From Sediminihabitans luteus (lineage in GTDB: Bacteria > Actinomycetota > Actinomycetes > Actinomycetales > Cellulomonadaceae), in the NCBI RefSeq assembly GCF_002797595.1, contig NZ_PGFE01000006.1:124001-188000 (forward strand): a stretch of 64,000 bases of DNA. The letters run 5' to 3'. A model generated the notes under the pieces. The model saw nothing but the letters and a program-made list of their open reading frames with translations. It searched no databases and was not told the origin of the DNA. The position numbers and the translations under genes are program-made. Below, in pieces: positions 18,106 through 26,201 of this stretch (within the stretch, counting starts at the first letter, position 1; every line of letters begins with the position of its first letter).

Positions 18106-19307
18106 TGCGCCCGCCCGCGCGTCCGCGCCCCCCGGCCCGCCCCCCGACGGGGAAGGGGTCGGGTGGCGTCGGCGCGTCGGGCGCGCGGTCGGAGGATCCA
18201 CGCAAGGATCCTGCACGCAAGGACGCTGCACCCAAGGATCCTGCACGGACGAAGCGCGGCCGCGCGGACGCCGAGGGGACGCAGGGCGCTTCTCCCTCGA
18301 CGCCCCGACGGCGCCCGGCGCCTGCGGCGCCCGCCGGTGGACGGCGGACGGCCCCGACGCGCGCGGAGACCGGGCCCGTCACGACCCCGGTGGGCACGGC
18401 GGTGGGCACGGCGGTGGGCACGACGACGGGCACGGTGGACCTCGCAGCCGCGCGGGCGCGCCGGGAGTCGGTGACCGAGGGTGCGGGCGGGCGGCAGGGC
18501 GCGGCGACCGCCGAGCGTCCGGTCGTCTCGCACGGCGTGCAGGAGCGGCTCGCCGAGAAGCGCGCCATGCGCCGTCGGCGGGCGTGGACGCGTGCCCTGG
18601 TGTGGATCGTGTCGCTCGCGGCGCTGGGCGGCCTCGTGTGGGTCGCGTTCTTCTCCGACGTCCTGGCGCTCGACCCCGACCAGGTCGAGGTCGTCGGGGT
18701 GGGGGAGTACGTCGACGCCGAGCAGGTCGACGCCGTCGTGTCGTCGGCCGCGGGGGTGCCTCTGCCGCGGGTCGCGACGGGCGACCTGCGCGAGCAGGTG
18801 CTCGCGCTTCGGGGGGTCGGCGACGTCGAGGTGTCGCGCGAGTGGCCGCGCGGGCTGCGGGTCGAGGTGACGCCGCGCACGCCCGCGGCCGCGGTGCCGG
18901 ACGACGGCGGGTTCGCCCTCCTGGACGCGGACGGCGTCGAGGTCGCGAGCGTGAAGCGCGCACCGGCGGGCCTCCCGCAGATCGACCTGCCGCTCGCGGA
19001 GGTGCGCGAGGAGTCGTCGGGGGGTGGTCGTCGCACGCTCAACTCCGCGCTCGTCGTCCTCAACGCGATGCCCGAGGCACTGCGCGAGCGCGTGCGGCAC
19101 GTGGGCGCGGAGACGCAGGACGACGTCATGGTGACGCTCGACGACGGGACGGTCGTGGAGTGGGGCGGCGCGGACGACGTCGCGCTCAAGGTCCGGGTGC
19201 TCGAGCTCCTGATGGCGGCGCCCGAGAGCGCGGGCGCGGCGACGTACGACGTCTCGGCGCCCCGGATGCCGATCACCCGGGGCACGCTCGCGCCGTCCGA
19301 CGGCTGA
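18105..19307 (+). CDS. ftsQ: Cell division protein FtsQ
   Basis: 400 aa, longer than usual because of a ~160-residue Pro/Ala/Thr-rich N-terminus. One membrane span follows (ALVWIVSLAALGGLVWVAFF), then the POTRA domain beginning DVLALDPDQVEVVGVGEYV with EVSREWPRGLRVEVTPRTP, then the FtsQ beta domain. FtsQ links FtsL/FtsB to the divisome. The N-terminal extension contains tandem repeats KDPAR/KDAAP/KDPAR and VGTA, so it is probably disordered and fast evolving. Confidence 0.93.
   Translation: MRPPARPRPPARPPTGKGSGGVGASGARSEDPRKDPARKDAAPKDPARTKRGRADAEGTQGASPSTPRRRPAPAAPAGGRRTAPTRAETGPVTTPVGTAVGTAVGTTTGTVDLAAARARRESVTEGAGGRQGAATAERPVVSHGVQERLAEKRAMRRRRAWTRALVWIVSLAALGGLVWVAFFSDVLALDPDQVEVVGVGEYVDAEQVDAVVSSAAGVPLPRVATGDLREQVLALRGVGDVEVSREWPRGLRVEVTPRTPAAAVPDDGGFALLDADGVEVASVKRAPAGLPQIDLPLAEVREESSGGGRRTLNSALVVLNAMPEALRERVRHVGAETQDDVMVTLDDGTVVEWGGADDVALKVRVLELLMAAPESAGAATYDVSAPRMPITRGTLAPSDG
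18204..18248 (+). repeat. 15-bp tandem repeat x3 inside ftsQ
   Basis: Three 15-bp units beginning AAGGATCCTGCACGC encode KDPAR, KDAAP and KDPAR. A second small array of 12-bp units (GTGGGCACGGCG) follows at 18390-18437. Both keep the reading frame. Confidence 0.8.
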
Positions 19308-19357
19308 CGACGTCGGGGCGTTCTCAGGACGCGTGGCGCGACACGCGGGCGGGGTCG

Positions 19358-19386
19358 TTGATCGTTCGGATCGCGGCACCTACCGT
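19358..19386 (+). promoter_or_regulatory. Candidate ftsZ promoter
   Basis: TTGATC (19358-19363), a 17-bp spacer and TACCGT (19381-19386) match actinobacterial housekeeping promoter spacing. It lies in the 163-nt gap before ftsZ and would give a leader of about 78 nt. Confidence 0.55.
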
Positions 19387-19415
19387 CGAACCCGACAGAA
19401 CCTGACATAACTATA

Positions 19416-19432
19416 ACCCTCTAGTTGAGGGT
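19416..19432 (+). promoter_or_regulatory. Inverted repeat in the ftsZ leader
   Basis: ACCCTC-TAGTT-GAGGGT is a perfect 6-bp inverted repeat in the most AT-rich stretch of this gap. It lies about 25-40 nt after the predicted start of transcription. It could be an operator or an RNA hairpin controlling ftsZ. Confidence 0.45.
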
Positions 19433-19470
19433 GAAGGTTCAGCAGGTCGACGAGATCGAGAGGCATCGAC

Positions 19471-20724
19471 GTGGCAACTCCGCAGAACTACCTGGCAGTC
19501 ATCAAGGTGGTCGGTATCGGCGGTGGCGGCGTGAACGCCGTGAACCGCATGATCGAGGTCGGCCTCAAGGGCGTCGAGTTCATCGCGATCAACACCGACG
19601 CCCAGGCCCTGCTGATGTCGGACGCCGACGTCAAGCTCGACGTCGGGCGCGAGCTCACGCGCGGGCTCGGCGCCGGCGCGGACCCGGAGGTGGGCAAGAA
19701 GGCCGCCGAGGACCACCAGGAGGAGATCGAGGACGTCCTGCGGGGCGCCGACATGGTCTTCGTCACCGCGGGCGAGGGCGGCGGCACCGGGACGGGTGGC
19801 GCACCCGTCGTCGCACGGATCGCCCGCTCGCTCGGCGCGCTCACCGTCGGCGTCGTGACGCGTCCCTTCACGTTCGAGGGACGTCGCCGCTCCAACCAGG
19901 CCGACCAGGGCATCGAGGCGCTCCGCAACGAGGTCGACACGCTCATCGTCATCCCGAACGACCGCCTGCTGTCGATGTCGGACCAGTCGGTCTCGGCGCT
20001 CGACGCGTTCCACTCGGCCGACCAGGTCCTGCTCTCCGGCGTCCAGGGCATCACCGACCTCATCACGACGCCGGGTCTGATCAACCTCGACTTCGCGGAC
20101 GTCAAGTCCGTCATGCAGGGTGCGGGCTCGGCGCTCATGGGCATCGGCTCGGCCCGGGGTGACGACCGGTCGGTGCAGGCCGCCGAGGGCGCGATCTCCT
20201 CGCCGCTGCTCGAGGCCAGCATCGACGGCGCGCACGGCGTGCTCCTGTCGATCCAGGGCGGCTCCGACCTCGGCCTGTTCGAGATCAACGAGGCCGCACG
20301 GCTCGTGCACGAGGCCGCGCACCCCGAGGCGAACATCATCTTCGGCGCCGTCATCGACGACGCCCTGGGCGACGAGGTCCGCGTGACCGTCATCGCCGCG
20401 GGCTTCGACGGCGGTACGCCGCAGGTCCGCAAGGACGGCCGTGCGCTGGGTCAGGTCGCCGCCCCGAAGACGACGTCGATCCCGGCCGTGCCGACGACGA
20501 CGGGCGCGCACGCGCTGCCGCGCACGCTCACGCCCATCGCGTCGGACGCGGACGACGTGCCCGCCTCGCTCAACCCGACGCAGCCGCGCCCGGTCCCGGC
20601 CCTCGCGGTCGCCGAGACGAACGAGGCCCCGGCGCCCGCGCCCGCCGTCGAGGTGCCCCGGATCTTCGGCGAGGAGCCGAGCAACCGGTACGAGGACCTC
20701 GACGTCCCCGACTTCCTCAAATAG
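19471..20724 (+). CDS. ftsZ: Cell division GTPase FtsZ
   Basis: 417 aa, GTG start with AGAGG seven bases upstream. The tubulin-like GTPase assembles the Z ring. [16 protein letters not shown] and INTDAQAL begin the GTPase domain; the tubulin signature [15 protein letters not shown] lies near residues 101-115; the catalytic [11 protein letters not shown] (T7 loop) is intact. A ~90-residue linker ends in the conserved tail DLDVPDFLK, the docking site for SepF and other partners. There is no ftsA, as in other actinobacteria, so SepF is the likely membrane tether. Confidence 0.98.
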   Translation: MATPQNYLAVIKVVGIGGGGVNAVNRMIEVGLKGVEFIAINTDAQALLMSDADVKLDVGRELTRGLGAGADPEVGKKAAEDHQEEIEDVLRGADMVFVTAGEGGGTGTGGAPVVARIARSLGALTVGVVTRPFTFEGRRRSNQADQGIEALRNEVDTLIVIPNDRLLSMSDQSVSALDAFHSADQVLLSGVQGITDLITTPGLINLDFADVKSVMQGAGSALMGIGSARGDDRSVQAAEGAISSPLLEASIDGAHGVLLSIQGGSDLGLFEINEAARLVHEAAHPEANIIFGAVIDDALGDEVRVTVIAAGFDGGTPQVRKDGRALGQVAAPKTTSIPAVPTTTGAHALPRTLTPIASDADDVPASLNPTQPRPVPALAVAETNEAPAPAPAVEVPRIFGEEPSNRYEDLDVPDFLK

Positions 20725-20729
20725 GCGGC

Positions 20730-21536
20730 GTGGGCGCACCGTCGGGGCGCGCTGTCGTGATCGACGTCGACCTCGGTGTCGGCGTGCGCGCCGGTTTCAG
20801 CACGCGTGACGGCGGGGTGTCGCGCGCGCCGTGGGACTCGCTCGACCTGGGCCTCGGCACGGGGGACGATCCCGAGGACGTCGCGCGCAATCGTGAGCGG
20901 GCGTCCTCGTGGGTCGGTGCCGAGGTCCGGTTCGCGCGCCAGGTGCACGGCACCCGGGTCGAGCTCGTCGGGCAGCGCGACGGCGCTTCGCCTGGGGCGG
21001 TGCCTGCCGCCGACCCGGCCGCGGGCGCGGAGCCCGAGTGCGACGCGATGGTCGCGGGGGCGGGTGTCGGGCTGGGCGTGCTCGTCGCGGACTGCGTGCC
21101 CGTGCTCCTCGCGGACCCGGTCGCGGGCGTCGTCGGCGTCGCGCACGCCGGGCGTCGCGGTCTCACGGACGGGGTGGTCGCGCGGGTCGTCGAGACGCTC
21201 GCGGCGCAGGGCGCGAGCCCGGCGCGGCTACGTGCCGCGGTGGGTCCCTGCGTGTGCGAGAGGTGCTACGAGGTGCCGGCCGCGTTGCGCGACGAGGTCG
21301 CCGCGGTGCTGCCCGCGACCCGCGCGACGACCGCCTGGGGCACGCCCTCTCTCGACCTGCGGGCCGGGGTCGAGGCCGAGCTCCGGGCCGCCGGTGTCGT
21401 GTCGGTCACGCACGTGCGTGCGTGCACGAGGACCGACGAGCGGTTCTTCTCACACCGCAGGGCGACCGAGCAGGGTGCGACCACGGGCCGGTTCGCCGGG
21501 CTGGTCGCGATCCCCGGCCCGCGACCCGCGGGCTGA
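20730..21536 (+). CDS. pgeF: Peptidoglycan editing factor PgeF (YfiH/DUF152, laccase domain)
   Basis: 268 aa, GTG start 5 nt after ftsZ. The family is multicopper-laccase-like in fold but acts in purine nucleoside cleavage, and is reported to prevent misincorporation of L-Ser for L-Ala in peptidoglycan precursors. Signatures: VRFARQVHGTRVELV, VADCVPVLLADP, AHAGRRGL, VGPCVCERCYEV and ERFFSHRRATEQG. In many actinobacteria a yggS gene follows; here the next gene is sepF after a 189-nt gap. Confidence 0.92.
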   Translation: MGAPSGRAVVIDVDLGVGVRAGFSTRDGGVSRAPWDSLDLGLGTGDDPEDVARNRERASSWVGAEVRFARQVHGTRVELVGQRDGASPGAVPAADPAAGAEPECDAMVAGAGVGLGVLVADCVPVLLADPVAGVVGVAHAGRRGLTDGVVARVVETLAAQGASPARLRAAVGPCVCERCYEVPAALRDEVAAVLPATRATTAWGTPSLDLRAGVEAELRAAGVVSVTHVRACTRTDERFFSHRRATEQGATTGRFAGLVAIPGPRPAG

Positions 21537-21725
21537 CGGCGCCCCGTCCGGACCCGCCTGCCCGTGCCCCTCCGGCCGGGGCCACGTGCCCGGGGCCTTC
21601 GTCGCGCGTCCGGCGCGCCGGGCGTGTCGTGCCCGGGATCGCGCAGGGCCCTGGGTTAGCGTCGACGCATCGGGACGTTCGGTTCGTGACCAGATCACGG
21701 CTCGTGACCAGGATGGAGTCAGGCG

Positions 21726-22205
21726 ATGGCAGGTTCGATGCGCAAGGCCATGTTGTACCTGGGTCTCGCTGATGACCAGGGCGAGAACCGCGACGACGAG
21801 TACGTCGACGACTACGACGAGACGGAGACGGACGTGTCCCACGACTTCCCCGCGGAGGTGACGCCGTTGCACCGCGCGGTGACGACGCAGGAGCGGACCG
21901 CCCACGGGCTCGGTGCCGACCTGCGACGGATCACGACCGTGCACCCGCGGTCCTACAACGACGCGCGCATCATCGGCGAGGCGTTCCGGGGCGGGACGCC
22001 CGTGATCATGAACCTCTCGGACATGGACGACGCCGACGCGAAGCGGCTCGTCGACTTCTCCGCGGGCCTCATCTTCGGTCTGCACGGCGCGCTCGAGCGG
22101 GTCACCAACAAGGTGTTCCTGCTCTCGCCCGAGCACGTCGAGGTCACGGGCGAGGAGAAGGCCGCACCGCCGAAGGGCCAGGGTGCGTTCTACAACCAGA
22201 GCTGA
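21726..22205 (+). CDS. sepF: Cell division protein SepF
   Basis: 159 aa. SepF tethers FtsZ to the membrane and replaces FtsA in actinobacteria. The N-terminal amphipathic helix [14 protein letters not shown] is the membrane-binding part. An acidic linker ([14 protein letters not shown]) follows, then the core with [39 protein letters not shown] and [15 protein letters not shown]. It has its own upstream gap, so separate transcription is possible. Confidence 0.96.
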   Translation: MAGSMRKAMLYLGLADDQGENRDDEYVDDYDETETDVSHDFPAEVTPLHRAVTTQERTAHGLGADLRRITTVHPRSYNDARIIGEAFRGGTPVIMNLSDMDDADAKRLVDFSAGLIFGLHGALERVTNKVFLLSPEHVEVTGEEKAAPPKGQGAFYNQS

Positions 22206-22251
22206 CGGCCGCACGCACCTGCACGCGCTCCCGATCTGGCAGAGTTGACCC

Positions 22252-22542
22252 GTGACCCTCTTCTTCCAGCTCGTGGGCGTGCTGCTCTGGGCCTACTGGA
22301 TCGTCCTGCTCGGCCGGCTCGTGCTCGACCTGGTGCAGCAGTTCGCGCGCCAGTGGCGACCGACCGGCGTGATGCTCGTCCTCGCCGAGCTCCTGTACAC
22401 CGTGACCGACCCGCCGCTGCGCGCGATCCGCAAGATCGTCCCGCCGCTGCGGATCGGCGGGGTGGCGATCGACCTCGCGTTCCTGATCCTGTTCATCGTC
22501 GTCTCGTTCGGGTCGAACATCGCGCTGAACATCGCACGGTGA
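22252..22542 (+). CDS. YggT family membrane protein
   Basis: 96 aa with two membrane spans (FFQLVGVLLWAYWIVLLGRLVLD and IDLAFLILFIVVSFGSNIAL). The middle segment VTDPPLRAIRKIVPPLRIGGVAIDLA carries the family signature. YggT genes sit between sepF and wag31 in actinobacteria and cyanobacteria and affect division or envelope organisation; the molecular role is unclear. A weak -10-like CAGAGT lies 6 nt before the GTG start. Confidence 0.9.
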   Translation: MTLFFQLVGVLLWAYWIVLLGRLVLDLVQQFARQWRPTGVMLVLAELLYTVTDPPLRAIRKIVPPLRIGGVAIDLAFLILFIVVSFGSNIALNIAR

Positions 22543-22644
22543 ACGGACCTGGCCCCGGACCGCGGTGTGCGCCCCGCCACGTCGCCCCGGAGTGACGCAG
22601 GCCCCATCGGACGTCGTCCCGACGCCCCCACGACGAATCTCCGC

Positions 22645-22650
22645 TAGTTT
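22645..22650 (+). promoter_or_regulatory. Candidate -10 box for wag31
   Basis: TAGTTT matches TANNNT in the 167-nt gap before wag31. It would give a leader of about 53 nt carrying a GAGGTG ribosome site. Confidence 0.4.
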
Positions 22651-22709
22651 GGTCCGTGGTGATCGCCAGATCTTCCTGACCGACAGCGCAACCGCATTGA
22701 GGTGACACG

Positions 22710-23360
22710 ATGGCACTGCTGACTGCCGAAGACATCCTGAAGAAGAAGTTCTCCGCGACGAAGTTCCGCGAGGGGTACGACATCGAGGAGGTCGACGACT
22801 TCCTGGACGAGGTCGGCCTGACCATCACGGCGGTGCAGGAGGAGAACGACGACCTCAAGTCGAAGCTCGCCGCTGCCGAGCGTCGTGTCGCCGAGCTGAG
22901 CCGGGCCGGTGCGGCCGCCGACTCGCCGGTCGAGAAGCCAGAGCCGAAGGCCGTCGAGCCCGCGCCGTCGATGACGCAGGCGATGAGCCAGTCGAGCCCG
23001 GCCGAGCCGGCGTCCGCGACGGGCATGCTCCAGATGGCCCAGAAGCTGCACGACGACTACGTGCGCTCGGGCCAGGAGGAGAGCGACCGCCTCATCAACG
23101 AGGCCAAGGAGGAGGGCTCGCGCATCGTCTCCGAGGCCGAGGAGACCTCGCACCGCACGCTGTCGCAGCTCGAGCAGGAGCGTTCGCTCCTCGAGCGCAA
23201 GATCGACGAGCTGCGGCTGTTCGAGCGCGACTACCGCACGCGTCTCAAGAGCTACCTGCAGAACCTGCTGGGCGACCTCGACAACCGGGGCAGCGCGCTC
23301 CCGCCGCGCGGCAACGTGTCGGCCGGCAGCCGGTCCGGGGACCTTCCTCCCGGCATCTGA
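22710..23360 (+). CDS. wag31: Polar growth protein Wag31/DivIVA
   Basis: 216 aa. The N-terminal DivIVA domain (LTAEDILKKKFSATKFREGYDIEEVDDFLDEV split across residues 4-35) recognises curved membrane; it is followed by a coiled coil (about 37-65), a Pro/Ser/Ala-rich linker with no clear structure (about 70-105), and a second long coiled coil (about 112-192). It recruits the cell wall machinery to poles in actinobacteria. Last gene of the dcw region, followed by a strong hairpin. Confidence 0.95.
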   Translation: MALLTAEDILKKKFSATKFREGYDIEEVDDFLDEVGLTITAVQEENDDLKSKLAAAERRVAELSRAGAAADSPVEKPEPKAVEPAPSMTQAMSQSSPAEPASATGMLQMAQKLHDDYVRSGQEESDRLINEAKEEGSRIVSEAEETSHRTLSQLEQERSLLERKIDELRLFERDYRTRLKSYLQNLLGDLDNRGSALPPRGNVSAGSRSGDLPPGI

Positions 23361-23391
23361 TCCTTCGCCCTCGCGGCAGCGCGTCACCACT

Positions 23392-23448
23392 CGACGGCCG
23401 GTGCGCGCGACACACCACGGCGTGGTGTGTTGTGCGCACCGGCCGTCG
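23392..23448 (+). terminator. 27-bp hairpin after wag31
   Basis: Left arm 23392-23418 pairs with right arm 23422-23448: 15 perfect pairs, three positions containing two G-T wobbles, then nine perfect pairs, closing on a 3-nt loop. No T-run follows, as is common for actinobacterial terminators. It separates the dcw cluster from the next gene, and its right arm overlaps the next promoter. Confidence 0.75.
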
Positions 23449-23458
23449 CGTCTACTCT
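23430..23458 (+). promoter_or_regulatory. Promoter of the DksA/TraR-like gene, overlapping a hairpin arm
   Basis: TTGTGC (23430-23435), a 17-bp spacer, and TACTCT (23453-23458). The -35 lies inside the right arm of the wag31 hairpin. The resulting leader is about 20 nt with AGGAGG before the ATG. Confidence 0.55.
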
Positions 23459-23483
23459 CGCGTCACTCGGACCAGGAGGCTCC

Positions 23484-23945
23484 ATGACCAAGCTCAGCAC
23501 CGCGGCCCGCTCGGCCGTCAAGCAGCAGTTTCCGAACCTCGCACGTGACGTCAAGAAGTTCCCGGTGCGTGACGGGGAGGAGCCGTGGACGGTGCGCGAG
23601 GTCGAGGAGCTCGCGTCCGAGCTGCTCGAGGACCGCTCACGGCTCGAGTCCGAGCTTGCCGACGCGGACGCCGAGCTGACCGACCTCCTGCGCCACTCGG
23701 GCGAGGGCTCGGGCGACGACCAGGCCGACTCGGGGGCGAGCGCGCTCGAGCGCGAGCAGAACCTCACGTTCGTCAACAACGTGCGGGACCTGCTCGAGCA
23801 GACGAACCGCGCGCTCGAGCGCATCCGCACCGGCACCTACGCGACGTGCGAGGCCACGGGCCTGCCCATCGGCAAGGCGCGCCTGCAGGCGTACCCGCGC
23901 GCGATCCTCTCGGTCGAGGCGAAGCAGCGCGAGGAGCGTCGCTGA
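23484..23945 (+). CDS. DksA/TraR C4-type zinc-finger family protein with degenerate finger
   Basis: 153 aa; ATG chosen because AGGAGG lies just upstream. A helical middle part (about 45-110, LEQTNRALERIRTGTYATC) resembles the DksA/TraR coiled coil and finger. Where the family has four zinc-binding Cys, this protein keeps only one (YATCEATGLPIGKARLQAYPRA; the later CxxC is replaced by SVEA). It may fold without metal. Proteins of this family bind the RNA polymerase secondary channel or act as general stress factors; function here is uncertain. Confidence 0.8.
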   Translation: MTKLSTAARSAVKQQFPNLARDVKKFPVRDGEEPWTVREVEELASELLEDRSRLESELADADAELTDLLRHSGEGSGDDQADSGASALEREQNLTFVNNVRDLLEQTNRALERIRTGTYATCEATGLPIGKARLQAYPRAILSVEAKQREERR

Positions 23946-24008
23946 CGTCGCCGTGCGGCCCCCGGCCGGGGTGCCGATCCTACGCGGGGTCGTGGGAGAC
24001 TTGCCGCT

Positions 24009-24674
24009 GTGCCCACGCCTGCGCCTGACGACCGAAGCCCCTCGACGACCCGTGGGGCCGGACCCCGCCGCGCCCTGATCGTCTGGACCGCGGTCCTCGC
24101 GGTCCTGGTGATCGTCCTCGACCAGCTCACGAAGGTGTGGGCCGAGGACGCGCTCGCGGACCGCGACCGCATCCCCGTGATCGGCGACCTCCTGGGCCTG
24201 GACCTCGTCTTCAACCCGGGTGCCGCGCTCGGCATCGGCAACGGCATGACCTGGATCCTGACGATCGTCGTGGTCGCCGTGGTCGTCGTCGTGGTCCGCA
24301 TGACCTCGCGCATCGGCTCGCGCGGGTGGGCGATCGCCTTCGGGCTCCTGCTCGGCGGCGCGATCGGCAACCTCATCGACCGCCTGACGAACGAGCCCGG
24401 GTTCGGACGCGGCCACGTCGTGGACTTCATCGACTACGGCGTGTTCATCGGCAACGTCGCGGACGTCGCGATCGTCGCCGCGGCCGTGATGATCGCGCTG
24501 CTCGCGATCCTCGGCATCGGGATCGACGGCAGCCGCGTGTCGTCCGACGAAGCCCGTACCGGCGACGCGACCGCGGACGACGGCGCTCCCCGGGTCGCGG
24601 CGTCCGACGCCCGGCCGGACGACGCGAGCGCGGACGACACAGCGTCCGCGGACGACGCGGGCGGGCGGGCCTGA
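24009..24674 (+). CDS. lspA: Signal peptidase II LspA
   Basis: 221 aa, GTG start. It cleaves prolipoprotein signal peptides at the membrane. Four spans are visible; [29 protein letters not shown] (first catalytic Asp) and HVVDFIDYG with NVADVAIV (second catalytic Asp) are the family blocks. The C-terminal ~45 residues are an Asp/Ala-rich tail not needed by the family and probably disordered. It overlaps the next gene by TGATG. Lipoproteins in this window (protease, Rieske protein) would be its substrates. Confidence 0.94.
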   Translation: MPTPAPDDRSPSTTRGAGPRRALIVWTAVLAVLVIVLDQLTKVWAEDALADRDRIPVIGDLLGLDLVFNPGAALGIGNGMTWILTIVVVAVVVVVVRMTSRIGSRGWAIAFGLLLGGAIGNLIDRLTNEPGFGRGHVVDFIDYGVFIGNVADVAIVAAAVMIALLAILGIGIDGSRVSSDEARTGDATADDGAPRVAASDARPDDASADDTASADDAGGRA

Positions 24675-25603
24675 TGGCCGCCCGGACGCTGCCGGTCCCG
24701 GACGGGCTCGCGGGCGAGCGGGTCGACGCCGCGCTCGCGAAGATGCTCGGTCTCTCGCGCACGCGCACGGCCGAGCTCGCCGTCGCGGGCCTCGTGCTCA
24801 TGGACGGCCGCACGGTCGGCAAGTCGGACCGCGTGCTGCCCGGCTCGTGGCTCGAGGTCGACCTGCAGGAGCCGCAGACCGCACCGGTCGCGCCGCCCGA
24901 GCCCGTGCCCGGCATGACGATCGCGTACGAGGACGACGACGTGGTCGTCGTCATGAAGCCCGTGGGCGTCGCCGCGCACGGGTCGCCCGGGTGGACCGGG
25001 CCGACCGTCGTGGGTGCGCTGTCGGCCGCGGGCTACCGGATCTCGACGTCGGGGGCCGCGGAGCGGCAGGGGATCGTGCACCGGCTCGACGTGGGCACGT
25101 CGGGTCTCATGGCCGTCGCCAAGAGCGAGCTCGCGTACACCGGGCTCAAGCGGGCGTTCAAGGAGCGCACGGTCGAGAAGGTCTACCACGCGCTCGCGCA
25201 GGGGCACCCCGAGCCGACGACGGGCACGATCGACGCACCCATCGGCCGACACCCGAGCTCGGACTGGAAGTTCGCCGTCACGGCCGACGGCAAGCCGTCC
25301 GTCACGCACTACGAGGTGCTCGAGATGCTTCCGGCGGCCTCGCTCGTCGAGGTGCACCTCGAGACGGGGCGCACGCACCAGATCCGCGTGCACTTCTCGG
25401 CGCTGCGGCACCCGCTCGTGGGCGACCTCACCTACGGTGCCGACCCGAAGCTCGCGCAGCGCACCGGCCTGACCCGGCAGTGGCTGCACGCGATGCGGCT
25501 CGCGTTCGACCACCCGGTCACGGGGGCGCGCGTCGAGGTGACGAGCGAGTACCCGGACGACCTGGCGCACGCGCTCGAGGTGGTCCGCGGGAGCCAAGTG
25601 TGA
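24674..25603 (+). CDS. RluD-type 23S rRNA pseudouridine synthase
   Basis: 309 aa. An S4 RNA-binding domain (residues about 15-75, [22 protein letters not shown]) precedes the catalytic domain. The catalytic Asp is in [15 protein letters not shown]. Later blocks [26 protein letters not shown] and GDLTYGAD are typical of RluA/RluD enzymes. In actinobacteria this gene regularly follows lspA. The exact target uridines cannot be told from sequence. Confidence 0.93.
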   Translation: MAARTLPVPDGLAGERVDAALAKMLGLSRTRTAELAVAGLVLMDGRTVGKSDRVLPGSWLEVDLQEPQTAPVAPPEPVPGMTIAYEDDDVVVVMKPVGVAAHGSPGWTGPTVVGALSAAGYRISTSGAAERQGIVHRLDVGTSGLMAVAKSELAYTGLKRAFKERTVEKVYHALAQGHPEPTTGTIDAPIGRHPSSDWKFAVTADGKPSVTHYEVLEMLPAASLVEVHLETGRTHQIRVHFSALRHPLVGDLTYGADPKLAQRTGLTRQWLHAMRLAFDHPVTGARVEVTSEYPDDLAHALEVVRGSQV

Positions 25604-26106
25604 GCGGGGCCGGGCGCGCGACGTCGGGCGGTCCGCTGGCGGTCGAGCGCGTGCACGACGCCGCGGGGCTGGCCGAGGCGCACGGGTTGCGGTTCGAGGT
25701 GTTCGTCGACGAGCAGGACGTCCCGGCCGAGGAGGAGGTCGACGCGCTCGACACCCACCCCACGACCACGCACGTGCTGGTGCGGGACGCGGGCGGCGTC
25801 GTCGTCGGCACGGGCCGGCTGCTCACGGACGCGGCGCACCCGGGCGAGGTCCACGTCGGTCGGGTCGCGGTCGCGCGCTCCGCGCGCGGGCTCGGCGTCG
25901 GTGCGGTGGTCATGGCCGCGCTCGAGCGGATCGCGCTCGACGAGCACGCGGTGGACGTCGCCGGCGCGCACCGGGTGCGGGTCCTGCTCAGCGCCCAGGT
26001 GCAGGCCGCGGGCTTCTACGAGCGGCAGGGGTACGAGGTCTTCGGGCCGGTCTACCTCGACGCCGACATCGACCACCGCGACGCGGTCAAGGTGCTCGAG
26101 CGCTGA
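25600..26106 (+). CDS. GNAT family N-acetyltransferase (ElaA-like)
   Basis: 168 aa, GTG overlapping the previous stop (GTGA). [19 protein letters not shown] and the acetyl-CoA site [20 protein letters not shown], then [14 protein letters not shown], identify a GNAT fold close to ElaA-type proteins. The acceptor substrate is unknown. Co-translation with the pseudouridine synthase is likely. Confidence 0.85.
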   Translation: MSGAGRATSGGPLAVERVHDAAGLAEAHGLRFEVFVDEQDVPAEEEVDALDTHPTTTHVLVRDAGGVVVGTGRLLTDAAHPGEVHVGRVAVARSARGLGVGAVVMAALERIALDEHAVDVAGAHRVRVLLSAQVQAAGFYERQGYEVFGPVYLDADIDHRDAVKVLER

Positions 26107-26189
26107 CCGTTCCGGGCCTGCGCCGGGGGGCCGCGGGGTCGTGAGATTGTGCACGAGCGTGGCGCGCCGGACGTGTCGGCGCCGCCACC

Positions 26190-26195
26190 TAGACT
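26190..26195 (+). promoter_or_regulatory. -10 box for dnaE, probable leaderless start
   Basis: TAGACT matches TANNNT and is followed by exactly 6 nt and the ATG of dnaE. The transcript would start at or beside the start codon; no ribosome binding site is present. Confidence 0.6.
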
Positions 26196-26201
26196 CGACG
26201 C

